Assembly: GCA_938005465.1 (NCBI GenBank)
Contig: CALLNU010000025.1
Coordinates: 1-60,441 of the forward strand
Direction: 5' to 3'
Origin: an uncultured Collinsella sp.
Lineage (GTDB): Bacteria; Actinomycetota; Coriobacteriia; Coriobacteriales; Coriobacteriaceae
Length of the DNA stretch: 60,441 nucleotides
In this document: positions 1-8,417 of the stretch, piece by piece
Position numbering within the stretch: position 1 is the stretch's first letter
Layout of the letters: every line of letters begins with the position of its first letter
The notes under the pieces: model-generated
Seen by the model: only the letters and a program-made list of their open reading frames with translations
What the model was told of the DNA's origin: nothing
Databases searched by the model: none
Translations under genes and position numbers: made by a program

Positions 1-54
1 CTGGTGATCTCCGCCTTGAGAGGGCGGCGTCCTAAACCGCTAGACGAACGGGCC
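1..54 (-). tRNA. tRNA-Glu (anticodon CTC), 3' part outside the window
   Basis: Read on the minus strand from 54 downward, the sequence begins GGCCCGTTCGTCTAGCGG, with a typical D-arm and then an anticodon stem CCGCC/GGCGG around the loop CTCTCAA, giving anticodon CTC (glutamate, GAG codons). The T-arm and acceptor 3' strand are cut off by the window edge. Confidence 0.85.
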
Positions 55-132
55 ACATGACATCTGCACTGCCGTGCTGCGAAGAAATATATTACGGGAC
101 AAAAAACGTCAGCGCAAGAAGAAATTCCAAAT

Positions 133-151
133 TGCCGAAAAATTGTCGGCA
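133..151 (-). terminator. weak hairpin after cca, possible terminator
   Basis: TGCCGA and TCGGCA arms with a 7-nt loop lie about 30 bases past the cca stop on the minus strand. The following tract is A/T-rich (ATTTGGAATTTC) but not a clean U-run, so this is only a weak terminator candidate. Nothing else is visible between 55 and 181. Confidence 0.3.
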
Positions 152-181
152 GGTTATGGAACACGCAGGTAAACTAGGTAG

Positions 182-1576
182 CTAATTCAAGTTGAGATGG
201 ACCAAAAGAGCTTCGCGATCGTTGGGAATGTTGTCTTCGATCACGGCGTCGAGGGCGGAGTTGAGAAGCTGCCCCAGTTCCGGCCCGGGCTTGACTCCGG
301 CACGGATCAGGTCGCCGCCGTTGATGGCGAGCATCTTGAGCGTATAGGGCTCCCCCGCCCTCAGCAGCTCGTGCGCCATCGCGCGCATCTCCTCAATCGT
401 CTCAACGTAATAGAAGCACGACGGGGCCTTGCCGAGCGTATCGGCACGCTTAAGGTCCATGAGCTCGTCCATCAGACGCGGCGTGTCGACGCCCTCACCC
501 GAAAGCGCACGCATCATATTGAGCAGGCAGGAGCGCTCGGGGCGCAGCGGCTTGTCGTGATATTTGATGAGCAGGCACACGTCGCGTACCAAGTCGTGCG
601 AGAGCGCCAGGCGATCCATAATGACGCGCGCCTTCTTGGCGCCGAGCTCTGGATGACCATAGAAGTGTCCGCTGCCGGCGTGATCGACCGTGAAGCACTC
701 GGGCTTGGACACATCGTGCAAAAACGCCGCCCACATCAGGCTCGACGAGGGCGCGACGCCGTCACACAGCGCTAACTCCCCCGCCACCGTGAGCACGCGG
801 GCAATATGCTCGTAAACGTTAAAGGCATGGTAGACGCTGCGCTGGTCAAAGCCACGGGCCGGAGCAAGCTCGGGCACAGCGGCACAAATAAGCTCGGGAT
901 AGCGGAGCATCGCGTCTCCCCCATGACCGGTCGAAAGAATGCCCTCGAGCTCAATACCCACTCGCTCGCGCGCCACGGCATCGAGCAGCGGCGCGCACTC
1001 GGCAAGCGCACGCTTGGTCTCGAGCTCAATCATAAAGTCCAGGCGGCAGGCAAAGCGCACCGCGCGCAGCATGCGCAGGGCGTCCTCGTTAAAGCGACGC
1101 TTGGGATCGCCGACAGCGCGAATCAGCTTGCGCTCCAAGTCACCCTGGCCGTCGTAGCGGTCGACAAGTCCGCGCTCGGGATGCCAGGCCATGGCGTTGA
1201 CGGTAAAGTCACGGCGCGCCAGATCGTCCTCGAGCGAGGCGGCACGCTCGACGCTCTGAGGATGGCGTCCATCGGTATAGAAGCCATCAAGACGGTACGT
1301 GGTGACCTCGATACGCTCGCCATCGGAAATAGCCGTGATTCCGCCAAATTTAATGCCCGACTCCACGACCGCGATGCCGGCGGCATCGAGCGCCGCCTTG
1401 GACTCCTGCCACAGGCCGCTACAGCACATATCAACATCGTGGCTGGGGCACCCCATCAGGGCGTCGCGCACCCAACCGCCCACGTACCAAGCCTCAAGAC
1501 CAGCCGCCTCAAGCGCGCGCAGGACGCGTAGGGACGCATCGGACGGTTGTGTACCGTTGAGCGAAACATTGCACAT
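182..1576 (-). CDS. cca: CCA tRNA nucleotidyltransferase with HD domain
   Basis: Adds or repairs the 3' CCA of tRNAs in the cytosol. Residues about 33-38 read GGWVRD, followed by the DVD metal-binding pair near 47-50, the hallmark of class II nucleotidyltransferases; RRDFTVNAMAWHP follows further on. An HD phosphohydrolase-type segment (FLHDVSKP) lies in the second half, as in bacterial Cca proteins with a C-terminal HD domain. The ATG at 1576 is preferred over an upstream GTG at 1594 because AGGAGG sits 8 bases before it; this gives 464 aa, a normal family length. It stands alone, between the tRNA-Glu gene and the terminator of the PTS region. Confidence 0.9.
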   Translation of the reverse strand: MCNVSLNGTQPSDASLRVLRALEAAGLEAWYVGGWVRDALMGCPSHDVDMCCSGLWQESKAALDAAGIAVVESGIKFGGITAISDGERIEVTTYRLDGFYTDGRHPQSVERAASLEDDLARRDFTVNAMAWHPERGLVDRYDGQGDLERKLIRAVGDPKRRFNEDALRMLRAVRFACRLDFMIELETKRALAECAPLLDAVARERVGIELEGILSTGHGGDAMLRYPELICAAVPELAPARGFDQRSVYHAFNVYEHIARVLTVAGELALCDGVAPSSSLMWAAFLHDVSKPECFTVDHAGSGHFYGHPELGAKKARVIMDRLALSHDLVRDVCLLIKYHDKPLRPERSCLLNMMRALSGEGVDTPRLMDELMDLKRADTLGKAPSCFYYVETIEEMRAMAHELLRAGEPYTLKMLAINGGDLIRAGVKPGPELGQLLNSALDAVIEDNIPNDREALLVHLNLN

Positions 1577-1713
1577 GCCTATGGCCTCCTGCACTTGTGA
1601 GCGTTAATCGATGGTTCTCAAGAAGTCTAACAAGAAACGAGAAAGCGCGCACACGCAATCGCGTCGTTGATTAGATAAAACGAGACAGCAGACACCACAT
1701 ATGTTCAGCGCGC

Positions 1714-1749
1714 AAAAAACACCCGCCTTGGTAATCCAAAGCGGGTGTT
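1714..1749 (-). terminator. intrinsic terminator of the promoter-distal pfkB gene
   Basis: Minus-strand hairpin AACACCCGC/GCGGGTGTT, extended by a TTTGG/CCAAG-type inner pairing and followed by a run of T, about 20 bases past the stop codon of the pfkB gene at 1772. It closes the PTS/PfkB unit. Confidence 0.85.
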
Positions 1750-1771
1750 CGGCAACGATGTATCGATGCGG

Positions 1772-2704
1772 CTAGCAGACCTGGCGAACCTCGATGTGCT
1801 TCTTATATTCGTCCACCTTGGCAAAATCGCCCAGACCGGGGCACTCGACCACGTTGGCGCCGGTGGCCATCGAAAGACGCAAAGCATCCTCAACACGCTC
1901 GGGGGCGTCGTGCCACACGGACAGGAAGGCAGCGAGCGAGGAATCGCCGGCGCACACCGTCGACAACAGCTTGACGTCGAAGGTGCGGTTGGCAAACCAG
2001 ATGTGCTCGCCGTTGGAGAAGTACGCACCGGCGCCACCGAGGGTAAGCAGCACGTTCTTGGCGCCCTTGGCATGAAGCTCGGCCATAGCGCCCTTGACGG
2101 ACTCATCGTCGCCACCGCTCACCTTAATGCCAAAGATATCGAGCAACTCGTCGTCATTGGGCTTGATCAGCAGCGGCTCCATGGCAATGAGATCTGCCAG
2201 CTGATGGCTCGAAATGTCGAGAACGAACTCGGCACCCTTGGCCTTGACGCGGCGTAGAACCTCGGCCAGGAAGCCCTCGGAAGTGTTGGGAGGCAGCGAG
2301 CCGCTGATTACCAGGCAGGTCATGTCATCGAGCGAATCGATGAGCTCAAACATCTCCTGCTCATTGGCCTCGTTGATGGCGGCACCGGCGTTGACCATGT
2401 TGTACTCGGTGTCGGGGCCGGCATTGAGGAACACGTTGACGCGCGTGATGCCGTCGGTCCACACGGGCTTGACGGGCACGCCCAGGGCCTCGGCGCCCTT
2501 AACGATAAACTCGCCCGAGAAGCCAGCGAAGAAACCCAGGATCGTGGTGTCGACACCGTAGTGGTCAAGCGTAAACGAGACGTTGAGGCCCTTGCCGTTG
2601 GGCGTGTAGACGGCGTTGCGGGTACGCGTGACAGTGTTGGCAGCAAGGCCGTCGCAGGCGATGTTGTAGTCAATGGCGGGATTTGCAGTGAGCGTGTAAA
2701 TCAT
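1772..2704 (-). CDS. fruK: PfkB-family sugar-phosphate kinase (1-phosphofructokinase-like), copy 1
   Basis: Ribokinase/PfkB-fold kinase of 310 aa, expected to phosphorylate fructose 1-phosphate made by the adjacent PTS to fructose 1,6-bisphosphate. Visible features are the N-terminal TLTANPAID, the substrate-site segment PNGKGLNVSF, LIKPNDDELLDIF in the middle and the catalytic CAGDSSLAAF near 251-260 with base Asp254. The usual GAGD anion-hole motif reads CAGD here, so the exact substrate (fructose 1-P or tagatose 6-P) is less certain than the family. The ATG at 2704 is chosen for its AAAGGAA site; an in-frame start 15 bases upstream is weaker. A paralog lies directly upstream. Confidence 0.82.
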   Translation of the reverse strand: MIYTLTANPAIDYNIACDGLAANTVTRTRNAVYTPNGKGLNVSFTLDHYGVDTTILGFFAGFSGEFIVKGAEALGVPVKPVWTDGITRVNVFLNAGPDTEYNMVNAGAAINEANEQEMFELIDSLDDMTCLVISGSLPPNTSEGFLAEVLRRVKAKGAEFVLDISSHQLADLIAMEPLLIKPNDDELLDIFGIKVSGGDDESVKGAMAELHAKGAKNVLLTLGGAGAYFSNGEHIWFANRTFDVKLLSTVCAGDSSLAAFLSVWHDAPERVEDALRLSMATGANVVECPGLGDFAKVDEYKKHIEVRQVC

Positions 2705-2833
2705 GAATGTTCCTTTCACGAAGCAACGTGTTAATGAAAGTATATTCCACGCATAGACAAAAGGCTAGGACAACTCGGTGAACGGTGTGGAAGCGATGAA
2801 GTACGGCGGGACACGTCTCCCCCATGGCGGAAC

Positions 2834-2865
2834 AAAAAAGGCGCCCCGGCCGAAACCGGGGCGCC
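2834..2865 (-). terminator. strong intrinsic terminator between the two pfkB genes
   Basis: Perfect 10-bp stem GGCGCCCCGG/CCGGGGCGCC with a 6-nt loop, followed on the minus strand by TTTTTT. It lies 29 bases past the stop of the upstream pfkB copy, so the two kinase genes are probably separate transcripts or linked by read-through. Confidence 0.9.
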
Positions 2866-2893
2866 GCATGCGCACGAATATGTCGCGTTTCGA

Positions 2894-3826
2894 TTACTGA
2901 CGATCGAGCTTGCGGACAGCAACGCGCTTGCTGTACTCGTCGACGTGACCGAAGTCACCAATGCCGACGGACTCGGCAACGTTGGCGCCGGTGGCCATAG
3001 CGAGCTTCATGGCCTCCTCGACGTTGTCGCGATCCCTGTACCACTTGTGCAGGAACGCAGCGAGGGTGCAGTCGCCGGCGCAGACGGAAGAGACCAGCTT
3101 GATGTTGAACTCACGCTTGGCGTACCAGATGTCCTCGCCGTTGGAGAAGTAAGCGTCGCCGCGGCTACCACGGGTGAGCAGCACGTTCTGAACGCCAGCG
3201 TCGTGAGCCATCTTCATGGCGACACGAACCTCGTCGTCGGTGTCGACCGGCACGCCGAAGATGGCCTTCATCTCGTGATGGTTCGGCTTGATGAGCAGCG
3301 GCTTCTTGTGAGCGAGCTCCTTGAGCTTGTCGGAGGACAGGTCCAGGACGACGTCAGCGCCACGAGCCTGAGCGTGCTCCATGACCTGAGCCAGGAAGTC
3401 GGGCGTAGCTTTGGGAGGCACGGAGCCGGAGACGATCAGGCACTCGAGATCGCCCGCGGTGTCCAGGATGTTGTAGAGCTCCTCCTGGTGCTGCGGCGTG
3501 ATCGGGGCGCCGGGGTTCAGGATGCCGTACTCGTGCTGGCCATCGTTGACGTAGGTGTTAATGCGCGTGATACCGTCGGTCCAGACCGGGCGGCAGAGGC
3601 AACCCAGGTTCATGACCTCCTCGACGATGAACTTGCCCGTGAAGCCAGCGAAGAAGCCGAGCGCGACGGTGTCGACGCCCATCTTCTTAAAGGCGAAGGA
3701 CACGTCGAGGCCCTTGCCGTTAGCCGTGTAGCTGGCCGAACCGGTGCGGACGTTCTCGTCGGGCTCGAGCGGAGAGCTCGAAACCGTCATGTCGACAGCC
3801 GGGTTAGCGGTTAGCGTGTAGAACAT
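2894..3826 (-). CDS. PfkB-family sugar-phosphate kinase (1-phosphofructokinase-like), copy 2
   Basis: Second 1-phosphofructokinase-type enzyme, 310 aa, clearly homologous over its full length to the next gene downstream (shared TLTANPA, VWTDGITR, LIKPN, SNGE and GANV segments). The catalytic motif reads CAGDCTLAAF near 249-258, so the Ser after the base Asp252 is replaced by Cys, and the substrate loop is ANGKGLDVSF. It probably works on a PTS-derived ketohexose phosphate. It sits 74 bp after ptsI on the minus strand; that gap holds a CCGCGTGG/CCACGCGG hairpin without a U-run. The start ATG has a GGGGG ribosome site. Confidence 0.8.
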   Translation of the reverse strand: MFYTLTANPAVDMTVSSSPLEPDENVRTGSASYTANGKGLDVSFAFKKMGVDTVALGFFAGFTGKFIVEEVMNLGCLCRPVWTDGITRINTYVNDGQHEYGILNPGAPITPQHQEELYNILDTAGDLECLIVSGSVPPKATPDFLAQVMEHAQARGADVVLDLSSDKLKELAHKKPLLIKPNHHEMKAIFGVPVDTDDEVRVAMKMAHDAGVQNVLLTRGSRGDAYFSNGEDIWYAKREFNIKLVSSVCAGDCTLAAFLHKWYRDRDNVEEAMKLAMATGANVAESVGIGDFGHVDEYSKRVAVRKLDRQ

Positions 3827-3900
3827 TTACAGTACCCCCTGTATATGTGAGGGCCGCGTGGCCGGCCCATTCCAACCACGCGGTTACCTCTGATACCAAA

Positions 3901-5610
3901 TTAGCGAGCTGCGGACTCGAGCAGTGCCTTGACCTCGGCGGCGGTGTTGCAGGCGAGCGCCTTCTCGGCGAGCTCGTCGCACTCGGCCTTGGTCCACTGG
4001 CTGATGGTCTTACGGGCGCGCAGGATCGACGGAGCACTCATCGAGAACTCCTCCAGGCCCCAGCTGATCAGCAGCGGCTCGAGCAGCGGATCGGCAGCGG
4101 CCTCGCCGCACATACCGACCATGATGCCGGCCTTCACGCCGCTCTCGATGATGTTCTTGAGCGAGCGGAGCACGGCGGGATAGTAAACCTGGTACAGGTT
4201 GGAGATGGTGTCGTTGCCACGGTCGGCGCACATGGTGTAGCCGATCAGGTCGTTGGTGCCGATGGAGAAGAAGTCGGCGACCTCGGCAAGACGGTCTGCG
4301 AGCAGCGAAGCGGCGGGCGTCTCGACCATGATGCCGACCTCGATGTTCTCGTTGAACTTGCGCCCCTCTTCGGTCAGCTCGGCCTTGCACTGCTCGACGA
4401 GCTCCTTGACAGCCAAGACCTCCTCGACGCAGGTGACGAGCGGGATCATGATCTTGACGTCACCGAAGGCGCTAGCGCGCAGCAGAGCGCGGAGCTGGAC
4501 CTTGTACTGGTCGGGATTGGCCAAGCAGTAACGCACGGCGCGGAAGCCCATGAAGGGGTTGTCTTCCTTGACCATGTGCAGATACGGAATCTCCTTGTCG
4601 CCACCCACATCGAGCGTGCGGATGATGACCGGAGCACCCTTGAGCGCGCTGGCGACCTTACGGTAGGCGTTGAACTGCTCCTCCTCGGAAGGAAGCTCAG
4701 CAGAGTCCATGAACAGGAACTCGGAGCGGAACAGACCGATAGCCTCGGCGTCGTGGTCGAGCGCGTTGGGCACGTCATCGGGGTTACCGATGTTGCAGGC
4801 GATGATCTTCTTGATGCCATCGGCAGTCACGGACGGCTTGCCACGGAAGGCCTCGAGGGCTGCCTTCTCGGCAGCGAAGGCCTCGGCCTTGGCGGTGTAG
4901 GCAGCGAGCGTCTCCTCGTCGGGATCGGCCTCGACGATACCCTTGCCACCGTCGACGACAACGGTCATACCGTTGCGCAGCGCGGTGCAGCTGTTGGAAA
5001 CCGAAAGGACAGCCGGGATCTCGAGGGCGCGCGCAATGATCGCGGAGTGCGACGTGCGGCCACCGGTCTCGGTGACGATACCGGCAACGTGGGCCTTATC
5101 GATCGTGGCGGTCATGGACGGCGTAAGGTCGTGCACGACAACGACGGTGTTCTCGGGCAGGACGGAGAGGTCGACGACCTCCTTGCCCAGCAGCTCGGCC
5201 AGAATACCGGTGCGGATGTCGGCGATGTCGGCCGCGCGCAGACGGAACATCTCGTCGTCCATGGACAGGAACATGTTCTCGAACATGGTCGAGGTGTCCA
5301 TGAGCGCCTGCTCGGCGCAGGTACCGCCGTCAATGGCGGCGTTGATGGCGTCGGTCATGCCCGGGTCCTGAGCCAGGACAATGTGTCCGCTCATGATCTC
5401 GGCCTCGGCCTCGCCCACCGTCTCCTTCATGTGGTCGGCCTGAGCCTGGGTCTTCTCGCAGAAGACCGAAAGAGCGGACTGATAGCGCTCCTTCTCTGCT
5501 GCCGAATCAGCGACCTCGTGTGGCTCAAACGTCAAGTCGGGATCGACGGCGACCATGACGGTGCCGATACCGATGCCCTCGGAAGCGTTGACTCCCTGAT
5601 ACATTCCCAT
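3901..5610 (-). CDS. ptsI: phosphoenolpyruvate-protein phosphotransferase (PTS enzyme I)
   Basis: Cytosolic enzyme I transfers phosphate from PEP to HPr, the first step of all PTS sugar uptake. About 569 aa, normal for the family. The phospho-histidine motif GGRTSHSAIIAR has His188; the PEP-binding barrel shows FRSEFLFMD, RTLDVGGDKEIPY, SIGTNDLIGYTMCADR and GMCGEAAADP, the last carrying the catalytic Cys. The minus-strand sequence GGAGAGAGG precedes two possible ATGs: 5610 and, with slightly better spacing, 5604 (MYQG). The open frame extends upstream to 5658 but without a ribosome site. It follows ptsH by about 130 bp, with a hairpin between them. Confidence 0.95.
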   Translation of the reverse strand: MGMYQGVNASEGIGIGTVMVAVDPDLTFEPHEVADSAAEKERYQSALSVFCEKTQAQADHMKETVGEAEAEIMSGHIVLAQDPGMTDAINAAIDGGTCAEQALMDTSTMFENMFLSMDDEMFRLRAADIADIRTGILAELLGKEVVDLSVLPENTVVVVHDLTPSMTATIDKAHVAGIVTETGGRTSHSAIIARALEIPAVLSVSNSCTALRNGMTVVVDGGKGIVEADPDEETLAAYTAKAEAFAAEKAALEAFRGKPSVTADGIKKIIACNIGNPDDVPNALDHDAEAIGLFRSEFLFMDSAELPSEEEQFNAYRKVASALKGAPVIIRTLDVGGDKEIPYLHMVKEDNPFMGFRAVRYCLANPDQYKVQLRALLRASAFGDVKIMIPLVTCVEEVLAVKELVEQCKAELTEEGRKFNENIEVGIMVETPAASLLADRLAEVADFFSIGTNDLIGYTMCADRGNDTISNLYQVYYPAVLRSLKNIIESGVKAGIMVGMCGEAAADPLLEPLLISWGLEEFSMSAPSILRARKTISQWTKAECDELAEKALACNTAAEVKALLESAAR

Positions 5611-5652
5611 TCCTCTCTCCGTGTCATGTGATAAAGCGTTTTGCCATATCCA

Positions 5653-5692
5653 TGACAAAAGAGCGCAGTTACCTTACAACAGGTCACTGCGC
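5653..5692 (-). terminator. hairpin between ptsH and ptsI, possible partial terminator
   Basis: GCGCAGT and ACTGCGC arms, extended inward by AGGT/ACCT across one mismatch, followed on the minus strand by TCTTTTGT. It sits between the ptsH stop and the ptsI start. The U-tract is interrupted, so incomplete termination that lets HPr exceed enzyme I is plausible but not shown. Confidence 0.5.
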
Positions 5693-5737
5693 CCCCAAAT
5701 ATGAACTTAGTTGTTCAACATGCGACCCGTTTGAGTT

Positions 5738-6001
5738 CTACTCGCCAAGACCGCTCTTGATGAGCTCGATGGCAGCAGCCAGAGCCTCGGCCTCGTCAGC
5801 GCCGTCGCACTTGACCTCGACCTCAGTACCGCAGGGGATACCAGCAGCCATGAGGGCCATCGGGGACTTGCCGTTGACCTCCTTCTCGGGGGTGACGACC
5901 GTCACGTCACAGGCGTACTTGCCCATGGTGGAGGCGAACAGACCAGCCGGACGCATGTGCAGACCCTGAGGATTAACGAGGGTAGCCTTCTCAGAAACCA
6001 T
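5738..6001 (-). CDS. ptsH: phosphocarrier protein HPr
   Basis: Small cytosolic phosphocarrier, 87 aa, passing phosphate from enzyme I to PTS sugar permeases. The active-site stretch GLHMRPAG puts the phosphorylated histidine at position 15 and NGKS puts the regulatory serine at position 46, exactly as in canonical HPr. The start at 6001 is fixed by an AAGGAG site; the longer open frame to 6058 has none. Ser46 suggests HPr kinase control is possible, but no hprK gene is in this window. Confidence 0.95.
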   Translation of the reverse strand: MVSEKATLVNPQGLHMRPAGLFASTMGKYACDVTVVTPEKEVNGKSPMALMAAGIPCGTEVEVKCDGADEAEALAAAIELIKSGLGE

Positions 6002-6068
6002 AATTGACTCCTTTTTGTGTTTAACCCCTGTCATGCATGTGGCAGGAGTCAGATTCACGACGTTCTTT

Positions 6069-6108
6069 ATATTAACTCACATCAAACGGTTTTTCATTGT
6101 GTTTCACA
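6069..6108 (-). promoter_or_regulatory. candidate ptsH promoter and nearby palindrome
   Basis: About 70 bases upstream of the ptsH start the minus strand carries TAATAT (6069-6074), a good -10, with no clear -35. Just upstream is TGTGAAACACA (6098-6108), a short TGTG/CACA palindrome that could bind an activator. This is pattern only. The 343-bp gap between ptsH and fruA holds this, an inverted repeat and the fruA terminator. Confidence 0.35.
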
Positions 6109-6188
6109 CGAATTGTTGGACAGATGTGTTTGTCGTCCGCTTGCTCGCCTACAGGGGCCCGATAGGCGGCCCCCTCTATGCCCTTTTG

Positions 6189-6259
6189 TAAGTTGCGGTG
6201 AAATAGGGACTGAATTTGGGGTTGAATCGTTTAAGCAGTCCCTATTTCACCGCAACTTA
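6189..6259. repeat. perfect 23-bp inverted repeat, copy 1 of a dispersed element
   Basis: Arms at 6189-6211 and 6237-6259 are perfect reverse complements (core AAGTTGCGGTGAAATAG), separated by a 25-base loop. It lies between the ptsH promoter region and the fruA terminator. A related inverted repeat with the same core occurs at 40085-40153. There is no U-run, so it is not a normal terminator. Confidence 0.85.
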
Positions 6260-6271
6260 TGGGAGGGATAG

Positions 6272-6308
6272 AAAAAAAGGCGGAGGCCCTGGAGAGGGAC
6301 TCCGCCTT
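6272..6308 (-). terminator. intrinsic terminator of fruA
   Basis: Minus-strand stem AAGGCGGAG/CTCCGCCTT with an inner CCCT/AGGG pairing and a 7-base T-run, 36 bases past the fruA stop codon. Confidence 0.9.
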
Positions 6309-6344
6309 ATATACAGGGGGCGATGTTATTCGCGTACCGACGAA

Positions 6345-8348
6345 TTAGACCAGGCGGGCGTTGATCGTCTTGGCGATCTCGGCGGCGTCGGTGGAACCCT
6401 TGACGGTGGCACGGAAGTCCTCGTCCATGAGCGCCTCGGCGACCTTGGACAGGATCTTGAGGTGCGTAGTGCCGGCCTGGGCACCGGGGATGAGCAGTGC
6501 GATAGCCACGTTGACGGGAGCGCCGTCCATGGTGTCCCAACCGGTCACGCCGGACTCGTCCTTGACAACGATGACGGCTGCCTCGGAAATGGCGTCGGAC
6601 TTGGCATGAGGGATGGCGAAGCCCTCCATCATGCCCGTGGTGCCCTCGGCCTCGCGGGCCAGGAAGGCGTTCATCACGGCGTCGGCGTCGCTGGCGATAC
6701 CGGCCTTGACAGCCTGGTTGGAAACGAAGCTCAGAGCCTCGTCACGGGAAGCGAAGTCCTCGGCGACAAAGACATTCTCGACCTTCACGAAGTCGGCAGC
6801 CTCGGCCTTGGGGGCCTCGACGGCAGCGGCCTTGGGAGCCTCAACCGACTTGGCTGCAGGAGCGGCCTTCTGGTTCTTCTCGAAGTCGTACTTCTTGAAG
6901 GCCACGAACAGGATGCCACCGACCACAGCGCCGATGAGGATCGCGAGAACCCACAGCGGACCGTTCTCGACAACGGGCAGGACCAGGAAGCCACCGTGAG
7001 GCGCCGGATCGTGAACGTTGAACATAATGGTCAGGATCGAAGCGATAGAGGAACCGAGCATCATGATGGGCATGACGGGCCAGATGTTCTTGGTCATGAA
7101 CGGAATGGCGCCCTCGGTGATGTGGGTGCAACCAAGGATGAGGTTGACGACACCGGCGTCGTGATCCTCCTGGCTGAAATACTTCTTGCCGACGACGACG
7201 GCGAAGGTGGTGATCAGCGGCGGAACGATGCAGGCGGCGGAGACGGCAGCCATGAAGTTGGTGCCGAAGTTGTAAGTGTCGGTGCCAACACCGGCGGCCA
7301 GAGCCTCGGTGAGCATAGCGGTACCGGTGACGTAAGCAGCCTTGTTGACCGGGCCGCCCATGTCAAAGGCGCACATGCAGCCAATGGCAAGACCCAGGAC
7401 AACGGCGCCAGAGGCGGACAGGCCCTTGAGGAAGTCCATCATGGCGGTGTTGATGGCAGCCATGGGGCCGGAAATGCCGAGCATGACCAGACCGACGATG
7501 GCGGTAGAGAACAGCGGGTACAGGAAGATAGCCTTGAGGCCGTCCAGGTTCTTGGGCAGACCGGCAAAGACCTTCTCGAGCAGCAGGATGACATAACCGG
7601 CGAGGAAGCCACCGACGATGCCGCCCAGGAAGCCGAAGCCCACGCCGGCGCCACCGGCGTCGATCATGCCGGTCTCGGCGTTAACAGGCAGGCCCTGGAT
7701 GGCAATCATACCGGCGACGAAACCGGGGACGAGCGCTGGGCGCTTGCCGATGGACTCGGCGATGTAAGCGGAGAGCACCGGAACCATGAGGTTCATGGCG
7801 ATACCGCCGATAATCTTGAGCATCGCGGCAAAGCTGTTGTAGTCGGCAGCCGTCGAATCAAAGGACGTGATGCCCCACAGGAACGAAATGGCGGTCAGAA
7901 CACCACCGGCAACGACGAAGACCAGCATGTGGCTGACGCCGTTCATGAGGTGCTTGTAGATGACGTGACCGATGGACTCCTTCTCCTCGACCTCGTCCTC
8001 GACATCGGCGGCAGCGGCAACCGTGTCGTCGCCCTTGGCGGCGAGCGCGCGGTCGATCAGCTTACCAGCAGCCTCGACAGACAGGGCCTTGGAAACACCA
8101 ACGGAAACCATGGGCTTACCGGCGAAACGCTCAGCCTGGACATCCTTATCGGCTGCGACGACGACGGCCTTGGCACCGGCGATCTCGCTCTTGGTGAGCT
8201 CGTTCTCGACGCCGACCTGGCCATGAGTCTCGACCTTAATGGTCAGACCTCGCTCGGCAGCAGCCTTCTCCAGCGCCTCCTTCGCCATGAAGGTGTGCGC
8301 AATGCCGGTCGGGCAACCGGTCGCGGCGATGATGTCAAACTTAGCCAT
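6345..8348 (-). CDS. fruA: fructose-type PTS transporter subunit EIIBCA
   Basis: Membrane permease that imports and phosphorylates fructose (fructose 1-phosphate expected). The 667 aa hold three fused domains: IIB at about 1-100 with ATGCPTGIAHT and phospho-Cys12; a polytopic IIC at about 130-490; and IIA at about 525-667 with GFAIPHAKSD and phospho-His581. The domain order B-C-A is one of the known arrangements of the Fru family. An Ala/Glu/Lys-rich linker joins IIC to IIA. The ATG at 8348 follows AAGGAGG; an open frame upstream to 8420 lacks a site. HPr, enzyme I and two PfkB kinases lie downstream and an RpiR regulator is divergent. Confidence 0.95.
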   Translation of the reverse strand: MAKFDIIAATGCPTGIAHTFMAKEALEKAAAERGLTIKVETHGQVGVENELTKSEIAGAKAVVVAADKDVQAERFAGKPMVSVGVSKALSVEAAGKLIDRALAAKGDDTVAAAADVEDEVEEKESIGHVIYKHLMNGVSHMLVFVVAGGVLTAISFLWGITSFDSTAADYNSFAAMLKIIGGIAMNLMVPVLSAYIAESIGKRPALVPGFVAGMIAIQGLPVNAETGMIDAGGAGVGFGFLGGIVGGFLAGYVILLLEKVFAGLPKNLDGLKAIFLYPLFSTAIVGLVMLGISGPMAAINTAMMDFLKGLSASGAVVLGLAIGCMCAFDMGGPVNKAAYVTGTAMLTEALAAGVGTDTYNFGTNFMAAVSAACIVPPLITTFAVVVGKKYFSQEDHDAGVVNLILGCTHITEGAIPFMTKNIWPVMPIMMLGSSIASILTIMFNVHDPAPHGGFLVLPVVENGPLWVLAILIGAVVGGILFVAFKKYDFEKNQKAAPAAKSVEAPKAAAVEAPKAEAADFVKVENVFVAEDFASRDEALSFVSNQAVKAGIASDADAVMNAFLAREAEGTTGMMEGFAIPHAKSDAISEAAVIVVKDESGVTGWDTMDGAPVNVAIALLIPGAQAGTTHLKILSKVAEALMDEDFRATVKGSTDAAEIAKTINARLV

Positions 8349-8369
8349 GTGTCCCTCCTTCTTGAGTAC

Positions 8370-8413
8370 AGCGCCCGCGGGCGCTCCCCTACACGCGCTT
8401 CGATGCGCGTTTT
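8370..8413. other. two hairpins in the fruA leader
   Basis: AGCGCCCGCGGGCGCT (8370-8385) is a perfect 16-bp palindrome immediately upstream of the fruA ribosome site, and CGCGC/GCGCG arms around 8393-8409 form a second hairpin followed by TTTTT on the plus strand. They may shield the fruA ribosome site or stop antisense transcription; no function can be assigned from sequence alone. Confidence 0.5.
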
Positions 8414-8417
8414 TCCA

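Noticed and set aside
3848..3893. Hairpin between ptsI and the upstream-copy pfkB gene taken as a terminator
   Set aside because: The CCGCGTGG/CCACGCGG stem has a long loop and no U-run, so termination is not supported.
3847..5631. 594-codon plus-strand open frame opposite ptsI
   Set aside because: Antisense shadow; ptsI has all active-site motifs.
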